This document shows, one piece after another, positions 46,356 to 58,450 of a stretch of 64,000 nt of DNA (positions within the stretch are counted from its first letter, which is position 1; each line of letters begins with the position of its first letter). The stretch lies in NCBI RefSeq assembly GCF_036588685.1, contig NC_086376.1, positions 17,292,411-17,356,410 of the forward strand. Reading direction: 5' to 3'. Made by a program: the position numbers and the translations under genes. This DNA comes from Mytilus trossulus (Eukaryota; Mollusca; Bivalvia; Mytilida; Mytilidae). Under the pieces are notes generated by a model. The model saw only the letters and a program-made list of their open reading frames with translations, was not told where the DNA came from and did no database searches.

Positions 46356-48989
46356 GTTTATCGATAATTATGACGTCACACAATGTATTGCCAAATATTT
46401 TCAGTGATACAGCCAGTACGTTGATACTCGAAAATAAAAGCCACAGAATTTTGCAATATTTGTTTATACAACTTCACATTCATATTATCCCAACATTAGG
46501 AATACTTTTGAATATTTTACTTTTTCATGTCACTTTAGCACTACATTAAACTATATCCACTTTATGAATTTAACATTTTGTTTCATTTCCATGATACTTC
46601 CAATGATATATATTTCATTTAAACAGGTGAATCACTTTTATAATATATCCCAAAAACTAAAATGAATGTGTTGCAATTATTTCTCCTTCTTGCATTCAAG
46701 TTTGATTTTTTTATAACCTTTTAGATAACTTATTCCATATTATGCAAATTGAATTTCATTCAGTAAACAGTATTTTTCCACAAAAATTCTCTTATAATAA
46801 ATTTCAAAGAAAAACGCCACAAATATCATAATCCAAAATTAAAATCTTGAAGGGAAATTATAAAGAAATGCACAAAATATAATTCATCTGAAAATTGAAA
46901 CTGAAATCACCTGGATAGCTCTTTCATGTGTCACTGACAAATGGACAATACTATGTATGAGGATTACAAATTTATAAATCATTTATTATTTAACAGTTTA
47001 AATTTTCATACATATTGATATGCAGTTAACAAAATATTTTACTTATTAATCTTTTATGGTAAATTTTAGAAATTTTATCAAAACTGGGATTTAATACAAC
47101 GAAGACCTAAAAAATATTTCTACCCTTTCAATGTTTTGATAGAATAATCCTAGGTCAAGAAAAATTTCAGGAAAAACGCATGCTGAAATTTTGGGTTAGG
47201 TGAATAAATTGTTTTACAGGTAGCATCAAAGGAGATTTAAATCTTACAAAACCAACTGGTCAATTTAATTGATTGGTTGTTGGTTGCTTAACGTCCAGTG
47301 GCTAGTCAATTTAAATGTCCCTATTGTATTGTCAATGTTTCAATCTGGTTGAACAATAGCTACAGGTAAACGGTAACACCCATAGTCAACTCACTGTAAT
47401 TTAAACCGTTAAAAAGTTAATATCGGGTTATATGACCGTCAACAGTCATCAGAGGTAACATCTTTAGTTAATTAGAGGCCGTCTAAACTTAAATACACAC
47501 AAAATGCTAATACATATAATCGAGCCCATGGATTATTAATTGTGTTTTTAAAACTTGTACATAATAATAACCAATGTACATGTCACAGTATCGTTTCCTG
47601 ATGCTGATTATGCCAATCAAATTTACGCATTTTTTTCACGGTCTGTGTAGTTTTATCCTAGATATATCTCTTAAATGTGAGAAACACGGTAACAGGCCAC
47701 ACGATAATGTTTCTTAAATCTATTTGTAAAAGCTTCATCGGTTTTGTAGACATGTTTATTATGGACACTGAGCCGTTCCATCATTTGAAAAGTTTTGTTT
47801 TTGTTTGATGATTATCTGCAGATCTATATTTTTTTCGGTATATACAAAGTGAAAGATTTGAGATAATTGAAATAAATTTATTCTTATTAATTTCTGTTAA
47901 CGAAACAAATGCCCTCAAAAAGAGAACTTTAATATATTTTTCAACTATTCAGTGCTTTGATTTATAGCACTTATAACTTTTTTTTTACATTGTATGTCAA
48001 ACTTTTCAAATCTTGAATTCGATAATCTCGACCAAATTATTATTGAGGGTACTGATTTGTATGCTTCCATTCGAAGACAGGGAAGAGGTGATGGGAATCG
48101 ATGTGTATCTCACAGGGAGTTGTCTTTAAGATAAGGGTGTCGGTTCAACCGTTGCACAACAATGTTTTGCTAGGTATAACGGTCAAGTTAAATCAGATGT
48201 AGCACTCAATTATGATGCAGGTTAGTTGTATTTTCAAGATGCAATTTTGGACAATTTACAAACTTCATCATTCATGCTTAGTATGTAAGTAAGTATGGCC
48301 GTGTTGTGTTGCATCGATTTGAAGCATTTGACGTGTTTTACGCTTAAACATTTACTGCATATAGAGATAGTTATCTTGAAATCTCGTCACTGTATTGATG
48401 GTATCAGACGATACATGTTATGGAAGATGAACTCGCATAACAAATAAGTATTATTGATACATTTTAGACTTTTTCACCAACTAATCCAAGTTCAGGTAAG
48501 TTTACATGAGACAATATTAACCCATGGTAAAACCCCGTGTTTTATCTGTCCGTAGAAGTATAGGTCATAATTTTATACATAGATGCGTCTTGAATAACCA
48601 AGAGATCCTGATACAAATAATGCCATCTTATACAGGCGTACCAATAAAACAATATTAAAATGTCTAATTACAGTGTTGAGTCTGTAACCTTTAGAATAAG
48701 TTTATTTAGAGGATCGGTAAGTGTAACCGTATCATATCTACATTTCCGGGACCGTTAAAATACATCTTCGTAAAATCTAGGTTTTGTTATCCGTTCAAAA
48801 TATGTTTATAATAGGTAAAACTAAACTTCCAAACCAAATCTTTTTATTGATGGATGCATTTATTAGAAATACATTTATTACGTTCATTGAAATCTCAAAC
48901 GTCACTTTGTTACAGACACAGACATAGCCAAACACACAGTGAACTATAAACATTGTAAGATAGTGACAAAGGGGTGTAAAGTGTCCCTC
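46356..48989. other. Non-coding stretch
   Basis: AT-rich DNA without recognisable exons, RNA genes or clear repeat copies. Confidence 0.5.
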
Positions 48990-49470
48990 ATATATTGACT
49001 TGACTTAAATCTAGAAATTGACAATGATGGTCGGTTAAAAACAACACATTACGTATAAATAGATTGGAACTTCAAATTTCTGTGTAGCAGCATTCCCACA
49101 GCGCTTGCATATATGTTACAATTTACGGATTGATACGATATTCCAACGCTTGCATTTCCTAATCCTTGATAGAGGGTTGCTGCTAACACGGATTTTTTTC
49201 ACCATGAGGTTCTTTGTGATCATATTTAAATCAATCCTTTGAACATTTTACGAAATTCCATCAGAAGATAATTGCAATTGACCGTTCTAAAATATAGTTT
49301 CATAGATGAGGAATGATGGTTTCTAATTTTCGTTCCGACAAATTCGTCCTTTCCCCCAAAAATGTTACCTACCGAATTAGACCTATCATCGGTTGTGTAC
49401 TACTATGAGTTATTTGATGGGTGTAACATGTGGCTCATGATTGTTTAACCGTTCTTGAGAACCTGTTGGA
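48990..49470 (+). pseudogene. Reverse-transcriptase element relic
   Basis: LDLNLEIDNDGRLKTTHY from about 48998, an EIDN block shared with the other relics; then sequence like the LIDRGLLL region near 49165. Many stops. Confidence 0.5.
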
Positions 49471-50074
49471 TGGGTTTGTGTTGCTTATTCTCTTGTTTCT
49501 GTTGTTTTTGCCATTGTGTTTCCATTGTTATTTCGGAGACTTAAGAATCCGACTTGAATGTTCTTTAAGTATCATTTGTCTTCCTTGTGTTTCGATGTAC
49601 AATGAAACATGTGTTAGGAGACCACTGAAAGAGAGACAAAAGTGGTCTCTGAAGACAGGCGGTCGTTTGATACAGGTTCAATTTTATATATTGTACTTCA
49701 GAGGGACCTAAAATTATTGGTCTTATAACACAGGTTTTTGCTTTATACAGGGGGTCTCTTGAGCATGTTAAACTGCATATGGTATTGAAAAATAATGTTA
49801 AATATTATGTACATTATATAACATGTACCAGCAGTGTTTTATTATTCTATTCGTAAACGTTATCAAAACATCATTTGCTTAACTATTACCAGTTTAAGAA
49901 AATCATTATTTCATTGTTTATGTGTATATATGAAAGGTACTGAATGTTCTACTAAAATCAAACGAAACACGATTTCTTCCCTTTTCAGATGTAACGGAGA
50001 AAGACATTGTCTTTTAATTTTCTACCCATTATTTAACTACTCGAAATGATTTTGTTGACACTTTATTGTTCAGC

Positions 50075-53000
50075 TTATGGGTAACCGTCTACTCCACTAC
50101 AATGTTCCAAACAGTTACAGGCAAAGTTCTGGTAGGAACATCTGGCATCTCCTACAGGTTCACAAATACCTATTGAAAAATACAAATAAATATACATACA
50201 TATACATGTATATATGTGATGAATGGATTTTTCAATTTGTAGAGATAAACATATATACATAGTTCTTATCAGAAGATTGCCTTGTGATAAAATTGAGAAT
50301 GGATATGGGGAATAGGCCAAAGAGACAACAACTCTACGAAAAAGCAAACATAAACCGAAGGCCATCAATGGGTCTTCAACGCAGCGAGAAAATCCCGCAA
50401 CCGGGGGTGATCCACAACTGGCCTCTAAATAAAATTGTGTACTAGTATAATGGACGTAACACTTAACACCAAAACATATTAATGAACTAAAATTTAAAAC
50501 CATACTAGACTAACAAAGGCCAGAGGCGTCTGACTTGCAGCCGATTAAATATGTTTTCGAGATCTCAACCTTTCCCCTCTATCTCTAGATAATATAGAAT
50601 AAAGAAACACATAGCAATACGCACAGAAAAACTCAGTTTATAAGAAGTCTGAGTCCGATGTCAGATTAGGTATTATGATGTTTGTTTGTATATGAGTATA
50701 ATTTGGCTTTGATTTTTTTTTTTATTTAACATTTAAAAGCTATCAAACACATACAACCAGTCATACCTTTAAAACATTTATGCCATGTATCATACAGAGT
50801 AAACATCCTTAAATTTTGATGTAAATATACATGTTAAAGATGTCTCAGTATGCATGTATGGAAATTGTTGAACAAGAAAATTGTTTGATGAAAATATCAT
50901 CAATTCTATTACATGCGCTATGTTTAACTTTATCTCCTTTTATGTGAAAAAATGGATGGAGAGTTGTTTCATTGCCACTCATATCACATCTTCTTATATC
51001 GTCATTCGAAAAAAAACACAATATAAACTACCTGGATGACCAATTGCGCTTCCGTCTGGTGTTTGTCCAGGTTGCCAAGTACAATTTGGATCCCCGAGCT
51101 CTTCGCCATTTGACTTTCCATCTTTATCAGAATCCATCTGACAAAACGCTGTAGTCCATGCATGTCCATTCGCTCTGAATTCCTATCACAAAATACGTCT
51201 GTTATATTAATGCCCAAAAGATTTATCATGTCATATTACATGCAATTTAAAAAGTGTTTCTTACTTTTAGATAATTCCTCTAATTTTGCTATTGCACTTG
51301 GCATTAAGCATTCAACCATCAATATCGGACCAAAGATGGATTATCACGTTGTGATTGGTTAAACGTCGTCACGTGGTGACCCCCTATGAGACCGTATGGG
51401 GTTAGGAAGTTTCATATTGGGTTCATGACGCATTAATGGCGACGTCATCTATTAATGTTGTTGTGTTTCATTGTTTATTTTTCAACAAAACGCCGTAGAA
51501 AAAGTCCAGCGTCCGATAAATTCGTTATACGGTTAACAACTGACCCCCCGGATCCATAGAGGGTGAATAAAATTCATAGGGGACTCGGATTTTACTAACC
51601 CTCTTTGGATCCGTAGTGGGTCAGTAGCGAACCATATAACTTATAATCAATGGTCGAGTGATAAAGTATTTGAACTACTATATGTCAGTTGTTATCAAAG
51701 GTACAAGGATTATAATTTAGTACACCAGACGAGCGTTATGTCTCATTAGACTCATAAGTACTAAGTTGAAGAGCATTGAGTATTAAAAATTCCTAAAAGT
51801 TGTGCCAAATACGGCTAAGGTATTCTATGCATGGGATAAGAAAATCCTTAGTTTTTCAAAAAATAAATTTTGTAACCAGGAATTTTATAAAAATGACCAC
51901 ATTATTGATATTAAGGTCAACACCGAAGTGTTGACTACTGGACTGGTGATACCCTCGGGGACAAAACGTCCACCAGGAGTGTCTTCGACCTAGGTGTGTG
52001 AATAGTTATCAAAGGTACCAGGATTATAATTTAGTACACCAGTCGCGCGTTTCGTCTATATAAGACCCATCAGTGAAGCTCATGTCAAAATATTTATAAA
52101 TCCAAACAAGTACTTAGTTGAAGTGCATTGAATATTCAAAATTCCTAAAAGTTGTGCCCAATACGGCTAAGGTCATCTATGCCTGGGATAAGAAAATCCA
52201 TAGTTTTTCTAAAAAAAAAAAGTTTTGAAAACAGGAAAGGAGTAGGTCCGGTAAAGGTCGATTTCGGCCTCAAGTTTCAGGTTCATCTGACGAAAGATTT
52301 TGGAAACTTTTAATACACGTAATTGTCTATTTCAGTTGATTCAATAAGTTTATGTTAAAGATTTTAACTGATTGACTCATTAAAAACGCTCCAATTCAAG
52401 CTTTAATATGAAAAATCTATCAAATATGTCAAAAAAGATAGTGGCCACATCAGTGCTCATCCTCAACCTTTATATATGGTATGTATTATCAACAAATCAA
52501 CTTTCATTTCAATACTAAGAATGAACACAAATGCGACCACTTTCATTAAAGAGGAAACCCGTATTCAAGTTATCTAAACTGTTAAAATTGTGAAGATTTT
52601 AGTAATTAAGCATGACTTCATGGATCTAGTACCCGATATATGTGCATTGTATTGTCAATAACAGTTCATATGTATATACTAGAAGCATTTTACCTTCATA
52701 ATAGATAACTAAAAGTTTACATTTTAACAATTTTGTAAAACTGCTATATGTTGGGGCCAAAAAGGGGTATAACTGGACCTACTCCTTTATAAAAATTTCC
52801 ACATTAATCATATTCATGTCTACACCGAAGTGTTGACTACTGAACTTGTGATCCCCTCGGGGACGAAACGTCCACCAGCAGTGGCATCGACCCAGTGTTG
52901 AAAATAGTTATCAAAGGTACCAGAATTATAATTTGGTACGCCAGACGCGCGTTTCGTCTACACAAGACTCGCGTTTTTTTCAACACGGAGGTTTTGGGTT

Positions 53001-53907
53001 TAGTTGACAGGTGCATTCGACTCTTAATTCACCAGCATTTTCTCTTTCCCCAGAATGTCGCTGGGTCAATCTAGCTTCTTCTACCTCTGACCGCCACGTA
53101 AATGTAACAGCACAATTGTGATAAAAGTGAAGTTTGATAACAATCAATCAGTGTATACGCGATGGTTCAATCTTTAGAAATGTATATATTGTAAATGTAA
53201 CAACATGCAGTGAAGGAGCACAAACAAATTCATTAGTGATTTTTCCAACAAAAGGGGGACCGGGCTCCATGGCACCCCCACTAAATCCGCCTCTTACTCA
53301 TTACTGTTTGAACTGGTTCTTAGTACGTTTTTGTTAAAAAGAATTAATTATATCTGCTTATATAGAAATTCTGCCCGCTTTCACTGAACTCTGATATACT
53401 GCGCTTTATAGTATACTCCCTACAGTGTTTTTTTAATACACAGAACATATTTATGTTAATAAAAATGGAAGGGAAATATAGTGGTCTAACTAATATACAC
53501 GAATCTATTGGAGGTGCAAATAATATATTTTCCCGTTAATGACAGGTCAGTAAGTTTATTATTTTTATTTATGTTTACTGGCAGTTTGTTTTTGACATGT
53601 GTGACTTTAAATATCAACAAACTCTCGGTTGATTGTTGGTCGCTTAACGTCGAGGGGCAAATATTTCATGCCTGTTCATGACGAAAATACTCTAGAAGAA
53701 AGCTTTGAAAAACATTGTACTTACATGACCAAAGATGTTTTTCAAATGTGTGTGATGGGCTGGATTTAGATGTCCCACTGTATTCCAGTATTGAGATGTT
53801 AAACATGGGTTTGGTACGAAGTGACCGTTTGGTATCCTGTCTTGGTAGTAGTTACGACCAGTTATCATACCCACAATAGCAAAGATGATTGCAGTTTTAA
53901 TAATCAT
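50075..53907 (-). CDS. Temptin-like secreted protein 2
   Basis: Exons 53907-53725, 51182-51032 and 50169-50075 give 142 residues, with exon sizes (183, 151, 95) identical to temptin-like gene 1. Start is the ATG at 53907; the open frame runs 7 codons further but begins with GTG, so it is not used. Signal peptide MIIKTAIIFAIVGMITG. Then YYQDRIPNGHFVPNPC, WNTVGHLNP, FGH, exon 2 with DSDKDGKSNGEE and LGDPNC, exon 3 with GICEPVGD and a tail ending GVDGYP. By hand alignment it shares 42 of 50 exon 2 residues and 27 of 31 exon 3 residues with gene 1, so this is a fairly recent duplicate. AATAAA lies 8 bases past the stop (50067-50062). Confidence 0.88.
50288..50530 (+). repeat. Dispersed repeat copy (family C) in temptin 2 intron
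   Basis: AAAATTGAGAATGGATATGG, GGGTCTTCAACGCAGCGAGA and AACAAAGGCCAGAGGCGTCT. Lies in intron 2. Confidence 0.75.
52031..52081 (-). ncRNA. Hammerhead ribozyme relic
   Basis: Minus strand: CTGATGG instead of CTGATGA, stem II GTC-TTATATA-GAC kept, GAAA kept, cleavage triplet GAC in place of GTC. Predicted inactive. Confidence 0.5.
52239..52785. mobile_element. 547-bp terminal-inverted-repeat element, nested
   Basis: Begins GGAGTAGGTCCGGT and ends with the inverse ACTGGACCTACTCC. It interrupts the hammerhead unit inside AACAGGAAA|TTTATAAAAA; removing it restores the consensus exactly, so no clear target duplication remains. No ORF. Confidence 0.75.
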
Positions 53908-55240
53908 CTTTCTGTCGATCTTTTTCACTATTCAAAATATAATTCAATCAATGTAAAGATACAACAACAAAAATAATCATATACATGAATAAACCAAATG
54001 TGATATCAAGACAGAAACATTTGAAATTCTGCATTTTTTTACGGTTAGTTTAAATATACCAGTTACTAGGCTAGTGATACATACAGGAATTTAAGGTCGT
54101 ACCATGACTTCGTATTAGTAAGACAAAAATATGAAAGCCATGCCACAATTCAGTTTTCTACACCAAACGTTCAATTTTCAAATTCTTTTGTCTATCTATC
54201 CATGCTATCGTGCATAACAAAAAAAGTAGAAATTAAAAAAAAAAATAAAGACATTAAAAGCCATGGAAAACATATTAAAAACGGGATAGCAAAGTAGCTG
54301 ACAAATATCTTTGAATCTGGATAAAACATATTAAGCATGTACCCTCAAAATGTTTCTGTAAACGTTTTACACCCAAAACACAGACTGAGTGTCGGTATTA
54401 TGCCTAATGAAACACGCACATACACGATATCATGTCGAACAATGCATAATTCTTTGTCCCAAGTCAGAAACGTGTAATTCAGTGGTTAACGTTGGTTCAA
54501 ATTCGTTCATACCTGTTATTCGAAAAAGTTCTTGTTATAAATCAAGCCGTTCGTTTTTTTCGTTTGAATTGTTTATTTCAAACTTGTAATGTCGGGGAAA
54601 ATAAATCTAACTTTACGGTATCGATTTTTCTCATTGATAAAAACCGTATGTTAACCTATAATTGTTTTTTCGTACTTTGAACTATGTGGATCGGCATTTA
54701 TTCCACATCTTCTTATTTATACTTTAAATAAAGACAACGATTGTTACATTCTATAGCTTGCGACTAACATAGCCCAAACATTTGACTTTTTGACACTTTC
54801 GCCCACAATGTGACCCCATGTACGAAGAATCTAAAACTGTTACGCTTTTTTGAAAACAATTTTAATATAATTATCGTTAGTCGTTAAACATTTGTATTGG
54901 GTTGGACTGCTTTGGCCTAGAACTTTATCCCCTGATTTTAGTCGGGTATGAAACGGAACTTAGCAGTTATAATATACTTTTCAATATTGTAATTCTCGGT
55001 TATTTAAAAGTTGCGACAATTTTTTTCTTTCTTCCCATTACTTCTTTTTTTAGAGTTTCATTTAAAATTACAAGGAATAAACATAAACTGTACCTTACGT
55101 AAGAAGCTTAAATCTCAAACTGATATGATTAAACAATAAGGACGGTCGTAATATACCTTTAAGGCCCTAAACTCTGGAGGTCGCACGAAAATCTGATAGC
55201 AAGAAATTTAGATAAGATTTTATCATATGATTTTCTCACA
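53908..55240. other. Upstream of temptin-like gene 2, non-coding
   Basis: TTTTGAATAG at 53928-53938 (minus strand) could be a 3' splice site for a 5' untranslated exon. No TATA box or other promoter element was assigned with confidence. 54550-54720 holds a weak family D fragment. Confidence 0.35.
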
Positions 55241-55244
55241 ATTG

Positions 55245-55410
55245 TATTTGTCAAAACGTTTAGGAATTTTGGTCCTCAATGTTCTTCAACTTCGTACTTT
55301 ATTTGTCCTTTTTAACTTTTTTGGCGTCAAGCGTCACTGATGAGTCATTTTTTAGACAAAACGCGCCTCTGGCGAAAAAACCAAATTTAATCCTAGTATC
55401 TTATTGACAT
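55245..55410 (-). repeat. Partial hammerhead-type repeat, decayed ribozyme
   Basis: Plus-strand ribozyme region at 55330-55375: stem I arms GCGTCA and TGGCG, CTGATGA intact, but AAAA replaces GAAA and the cleavage triplet is CTC. Predicted inactive. Confidence 0.65.
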
Positions 55411-58108
55411 TAAAAAAGGATGATGCAGTGTATTAGTTTTGTCTTTTGATAGTTTTGATAGTTTATATAATTCCTTTAATCAAGCATTTGTACAGAGTTT
55501 TCGAAACGTCTTTTTTCAGTTGCTTATATTATCTGAAATTGAAATACACTTTATATGTAATCCCTATCTAGATTCGACTCTGTACACTTGTTTTTCACAT
55601 ACTGTTGAACTGAAAAATATAGGATACATATAATGAAAGAAATACATTCCAAAAAATTTATAAATACTGTTTTCAATATTGGAAATTAGGTTCAACATTT
55701 TACATTATTATCCTTCGAGAGTAAGTGTTGAAAATTAGCCCAAATTACTTCAATTTTGTCCATCTTTTTCGACTGCAACGACGTTACAATAGTTTCTTTG
55801 CTAATTACCAATTTGATTATGTTATTAGCCTATATTCTTTTCAAACAAATTACTGCTCGTTGTCAATCTTAGACTGGTTCAATGTTAAACAACATTGGCT
55901 TTTGTCTACTCAAAACATGTTATAAGTGATATAACGGCGTTTTGACAAATTTTTATTTAAAAATAACTCCTGGTATCAAAAGAGTTTAGCTTAACAACAC
56001 ATTTGAAAAACTTAAAGTTTACACACATTACGGACGGATACATTTGCTCTTCCCGCTAGCTCTCCATTGCCAATAAAAAATTATGACCCTACTTAGGGAG
56101 ACAAATAAAAAAGGAATATCAATTACAGGAATTGGAAAACCGACAATTTACAAACATAATTAAATGTGGATAAACATAATTGTTTGTTTCGTATCAGGAG
56201 ACGTGTGTCTTGTCGAAACACAATATTTCGATTTGTTTTTAAGATATTCGTCGTTTTGTTTTTAACGTGGATTGAACATTTAAAATAGCTTCACGAGATT
56301 CCTTCATTTTTACATATTGATACAGCAAATGTTTAAATACGAATATGTATCATCAAAATATGGATAACAACTTCATATGCGTACAATCACTTAGATGTTG
56401 ATTTTGATTTGTAATTTATCTAATTTGGTACATGTAGGTCACATTCGTGTAAAGGAATACAGATTCGTACAATGAGAAATATTTATATAGTGTATTACTA
56501 ATCTGGACCTATTATTTTACTATTTTGTGAGATAACGTTTGTTAAAATCAAAGACGTCACAACATACACAGGTGAAGCGAAAGAGCTGTGAAATATATCA
56601 ACAGTCAATATAAAAAAGAAGATGTGGTATGATTGCCAATGAGACAACTATCCACAAAAGAAAAAAAAGTCTGCGGTTAGGGGTAGCTTTTTCAAGTAAA
56701 ATCCTATCTTGTTAGGTGACCACCTTTTGTCCCACTGTAGCAAGTAATACCTGTGCATTTCTCACCTCTATGGAAATGCAATCTCTCTTACAAATTGCTG
56801 TTTTATGTAACACGAGTGTGACCTCTATTTTTGTGAAGCCCGAGTTTGACATCTGTAACCAGGATTGACTATAAATCATGGCCCATAGTCGTCCAAAATG
56901 GAAAATTTACAAAAAGGATCAGAGTTATGTTAATCATGAAAACAAACAAAAAAGACAGTATTTACTAAATCTATTGGACAGTAAAACAGACCAACCAACA
57001 ACCGACTCCTCGAAAATAAAAGACACAGAAACAAAACCAATCTTCTTTTGTACAGTCCTTGTAATGGTATGTTTCACCACTGTAGCGGGATTAGGAAAAG
57101 TTTGGGCGTCTACAAACAGGTGTAGCTACGCCACATTATGCATGTGCCTGTCTAAAGTCAGAAGATTATTATACAGTGAATGTCTATTAGTTTTTCGTTA
57201 GTGTACAAATAGAAATTGATGATTACTTGTCATTTCCGGGCTTATATATGCGGTGTGGGTTGTATATGGTTACAGGTCGTAAAATTACCTATAGGTGTTA
57301 ATTTCTGCGTCATTTTATTTCTCTTATTGGCAATCATACCATATCTTCTTTTTATAACAACGATCGTACTATGGTTCATATGTTTTACTTGGACAACATT
57401 TCATGAAGCTTATTTTTTAATGATATTTAAAGGTTGCACTCTAGATCAGTGTTTGGTACATTTCAACGTTAACGCGATACGCTGTAGACACACGTCATCT
57501 AATCTTTCTTGATGCTTGAGACAATACATTTATTTGATAAGGATCTTAATAGTAGACTAAAGAACTGTGACACTCACCAATCATGTTCATTATCTATTTA
57601 TTAACATGAATATTAAGTTATTTAGTCCATTTTATATAGACTATTTAGTGGGACAATTTATATAACCTTTGGGTTATAATAAGCAAGGACACCATAGAAC
57701 TGGACCAAGCACCGAACTTTCGTATACATAAATTTTGGTAAGGAATTCGTATTTTTAGTAAAGTTTTTTCTTTCTATTTGATTGCCATTAGAGATAATGC
57801 AACGTTTGAGGTCAACGTCCTATTCATTAGTAACTTAAGTGCAGAAGATAATAGAAATAATAGGGTATGGGTATTTGTCATTTTCGGAGGCCGCAAGGTT
57901 AAATTAAAGATAATTCATAATAAAAACAAAGCAAAAAACAAAACACACCAAAAACCTCAAGTTGAAAATAAATTTTTAACAAAGCAATTCAAGAAAATTG
58001 TCATACAGAGAAATCGAAATTAACGTTAAAAAAATAGTGATAAACTTATCAAACTATATCCAATGCCGGACTATCCACAGAGTTATTCATGTCACTGCTA
58101 ACTTTTGC
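55411..58108. other. Intergenic stretch
   Basis: Contains family D fragments at 56610-56665 and 57220-57360. An ATG-initiated 107-residue ORF at 56878-57201 has a hydrophobic segment (FFCTVLVMVCFTTVAGLG) but no known domain, no visible splice or poly(A) support, and repeat sequence close behind; I do not call it a gene. Confidence 0.4.
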
Positions 58109-58450
58109 TAACTATTAACACCACTGGGTCGATGCCACTGCTGTTTGTCCCCGAGAGTATCACAAGCCTAGTACTCAGCACTTCGGTGTTGACATGAATA
58201 TCAATTATATAGTCTTTTTAATAAATTTCCTGCTGACAAAACTTTAAATTTTTCAAAAACTTAGAATTTTCTTATCTCAGAGATAAATTACCTTAGCCAT
58301 ATTTGGCATAACTTTTTTAATTTTGGGTCATCATTGCCCTTCAACTTTGTACTTGTTTGGCTTTATAACTTTTTTTTATCTAGTCGTCACTGATGAGTCT
58401 TATGTAAAAGAAACGCGCGTCTTGCGTATTAAATTATAATCATGGTACCT
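58109..58450 (-). mobile_element. Single-copy hammerhead retrozyme-like unit
   Basis: One near-full unit (about 342 bp) inverse to the arrays at 41.5 and 52 kb. The plus-strand ribozyme (58381-58430) keeps CTGATGA, GAAA and GTC, but stem II is broken (GTC with AAA instead of GAC), so folding would be impaired. Confidence 0.7.

Larger units (their letters stand above)
51691..52972 (+). mobile_element. Second head-to-tail hammerhead repeat array
   Basis: Units begin at 51691, 52005 and 52907. The first is short (314 bp) with a deleted ribozyme. The second is 902 bp, but subtracting the 547-bp nested element gives 355, the standard unit. The third stops at about 52972 with only the 3' half of the ribozyme. 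The array lies in intron 1 of temptin-like gene 2. The 51917-51936 hairpin GTCAACACCGAAGTGTTGAC is perfect. Confidence 0.7.

Noticed and set aside
49430-49711. 93-residue ORF
   Set aside because: Lies at the 3' end of an RT element relic and has no independent support.
50170-50503. N-terminal part of the 142-residue open frame that ends in the temptin tail
   Set aside because: This part is intron plus family C repeat; only 50169-50075 is exon, as shown by the TTTTTCAATAG acceptor and the paralog.
53908-53928. Upstream extension of temptin-like gene 2 by seven codons
   Set aside because: It begins with GTG. The ATG at 53907 gives the same exon length as gene 1 and a better signal peptide.
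56878-57201. 107-residue ORF with a possible membrane segment
   Set aside because: No known domain, no splice or poly(A) support, and repeat sequence follows directly. Not excluded, but not supportable.
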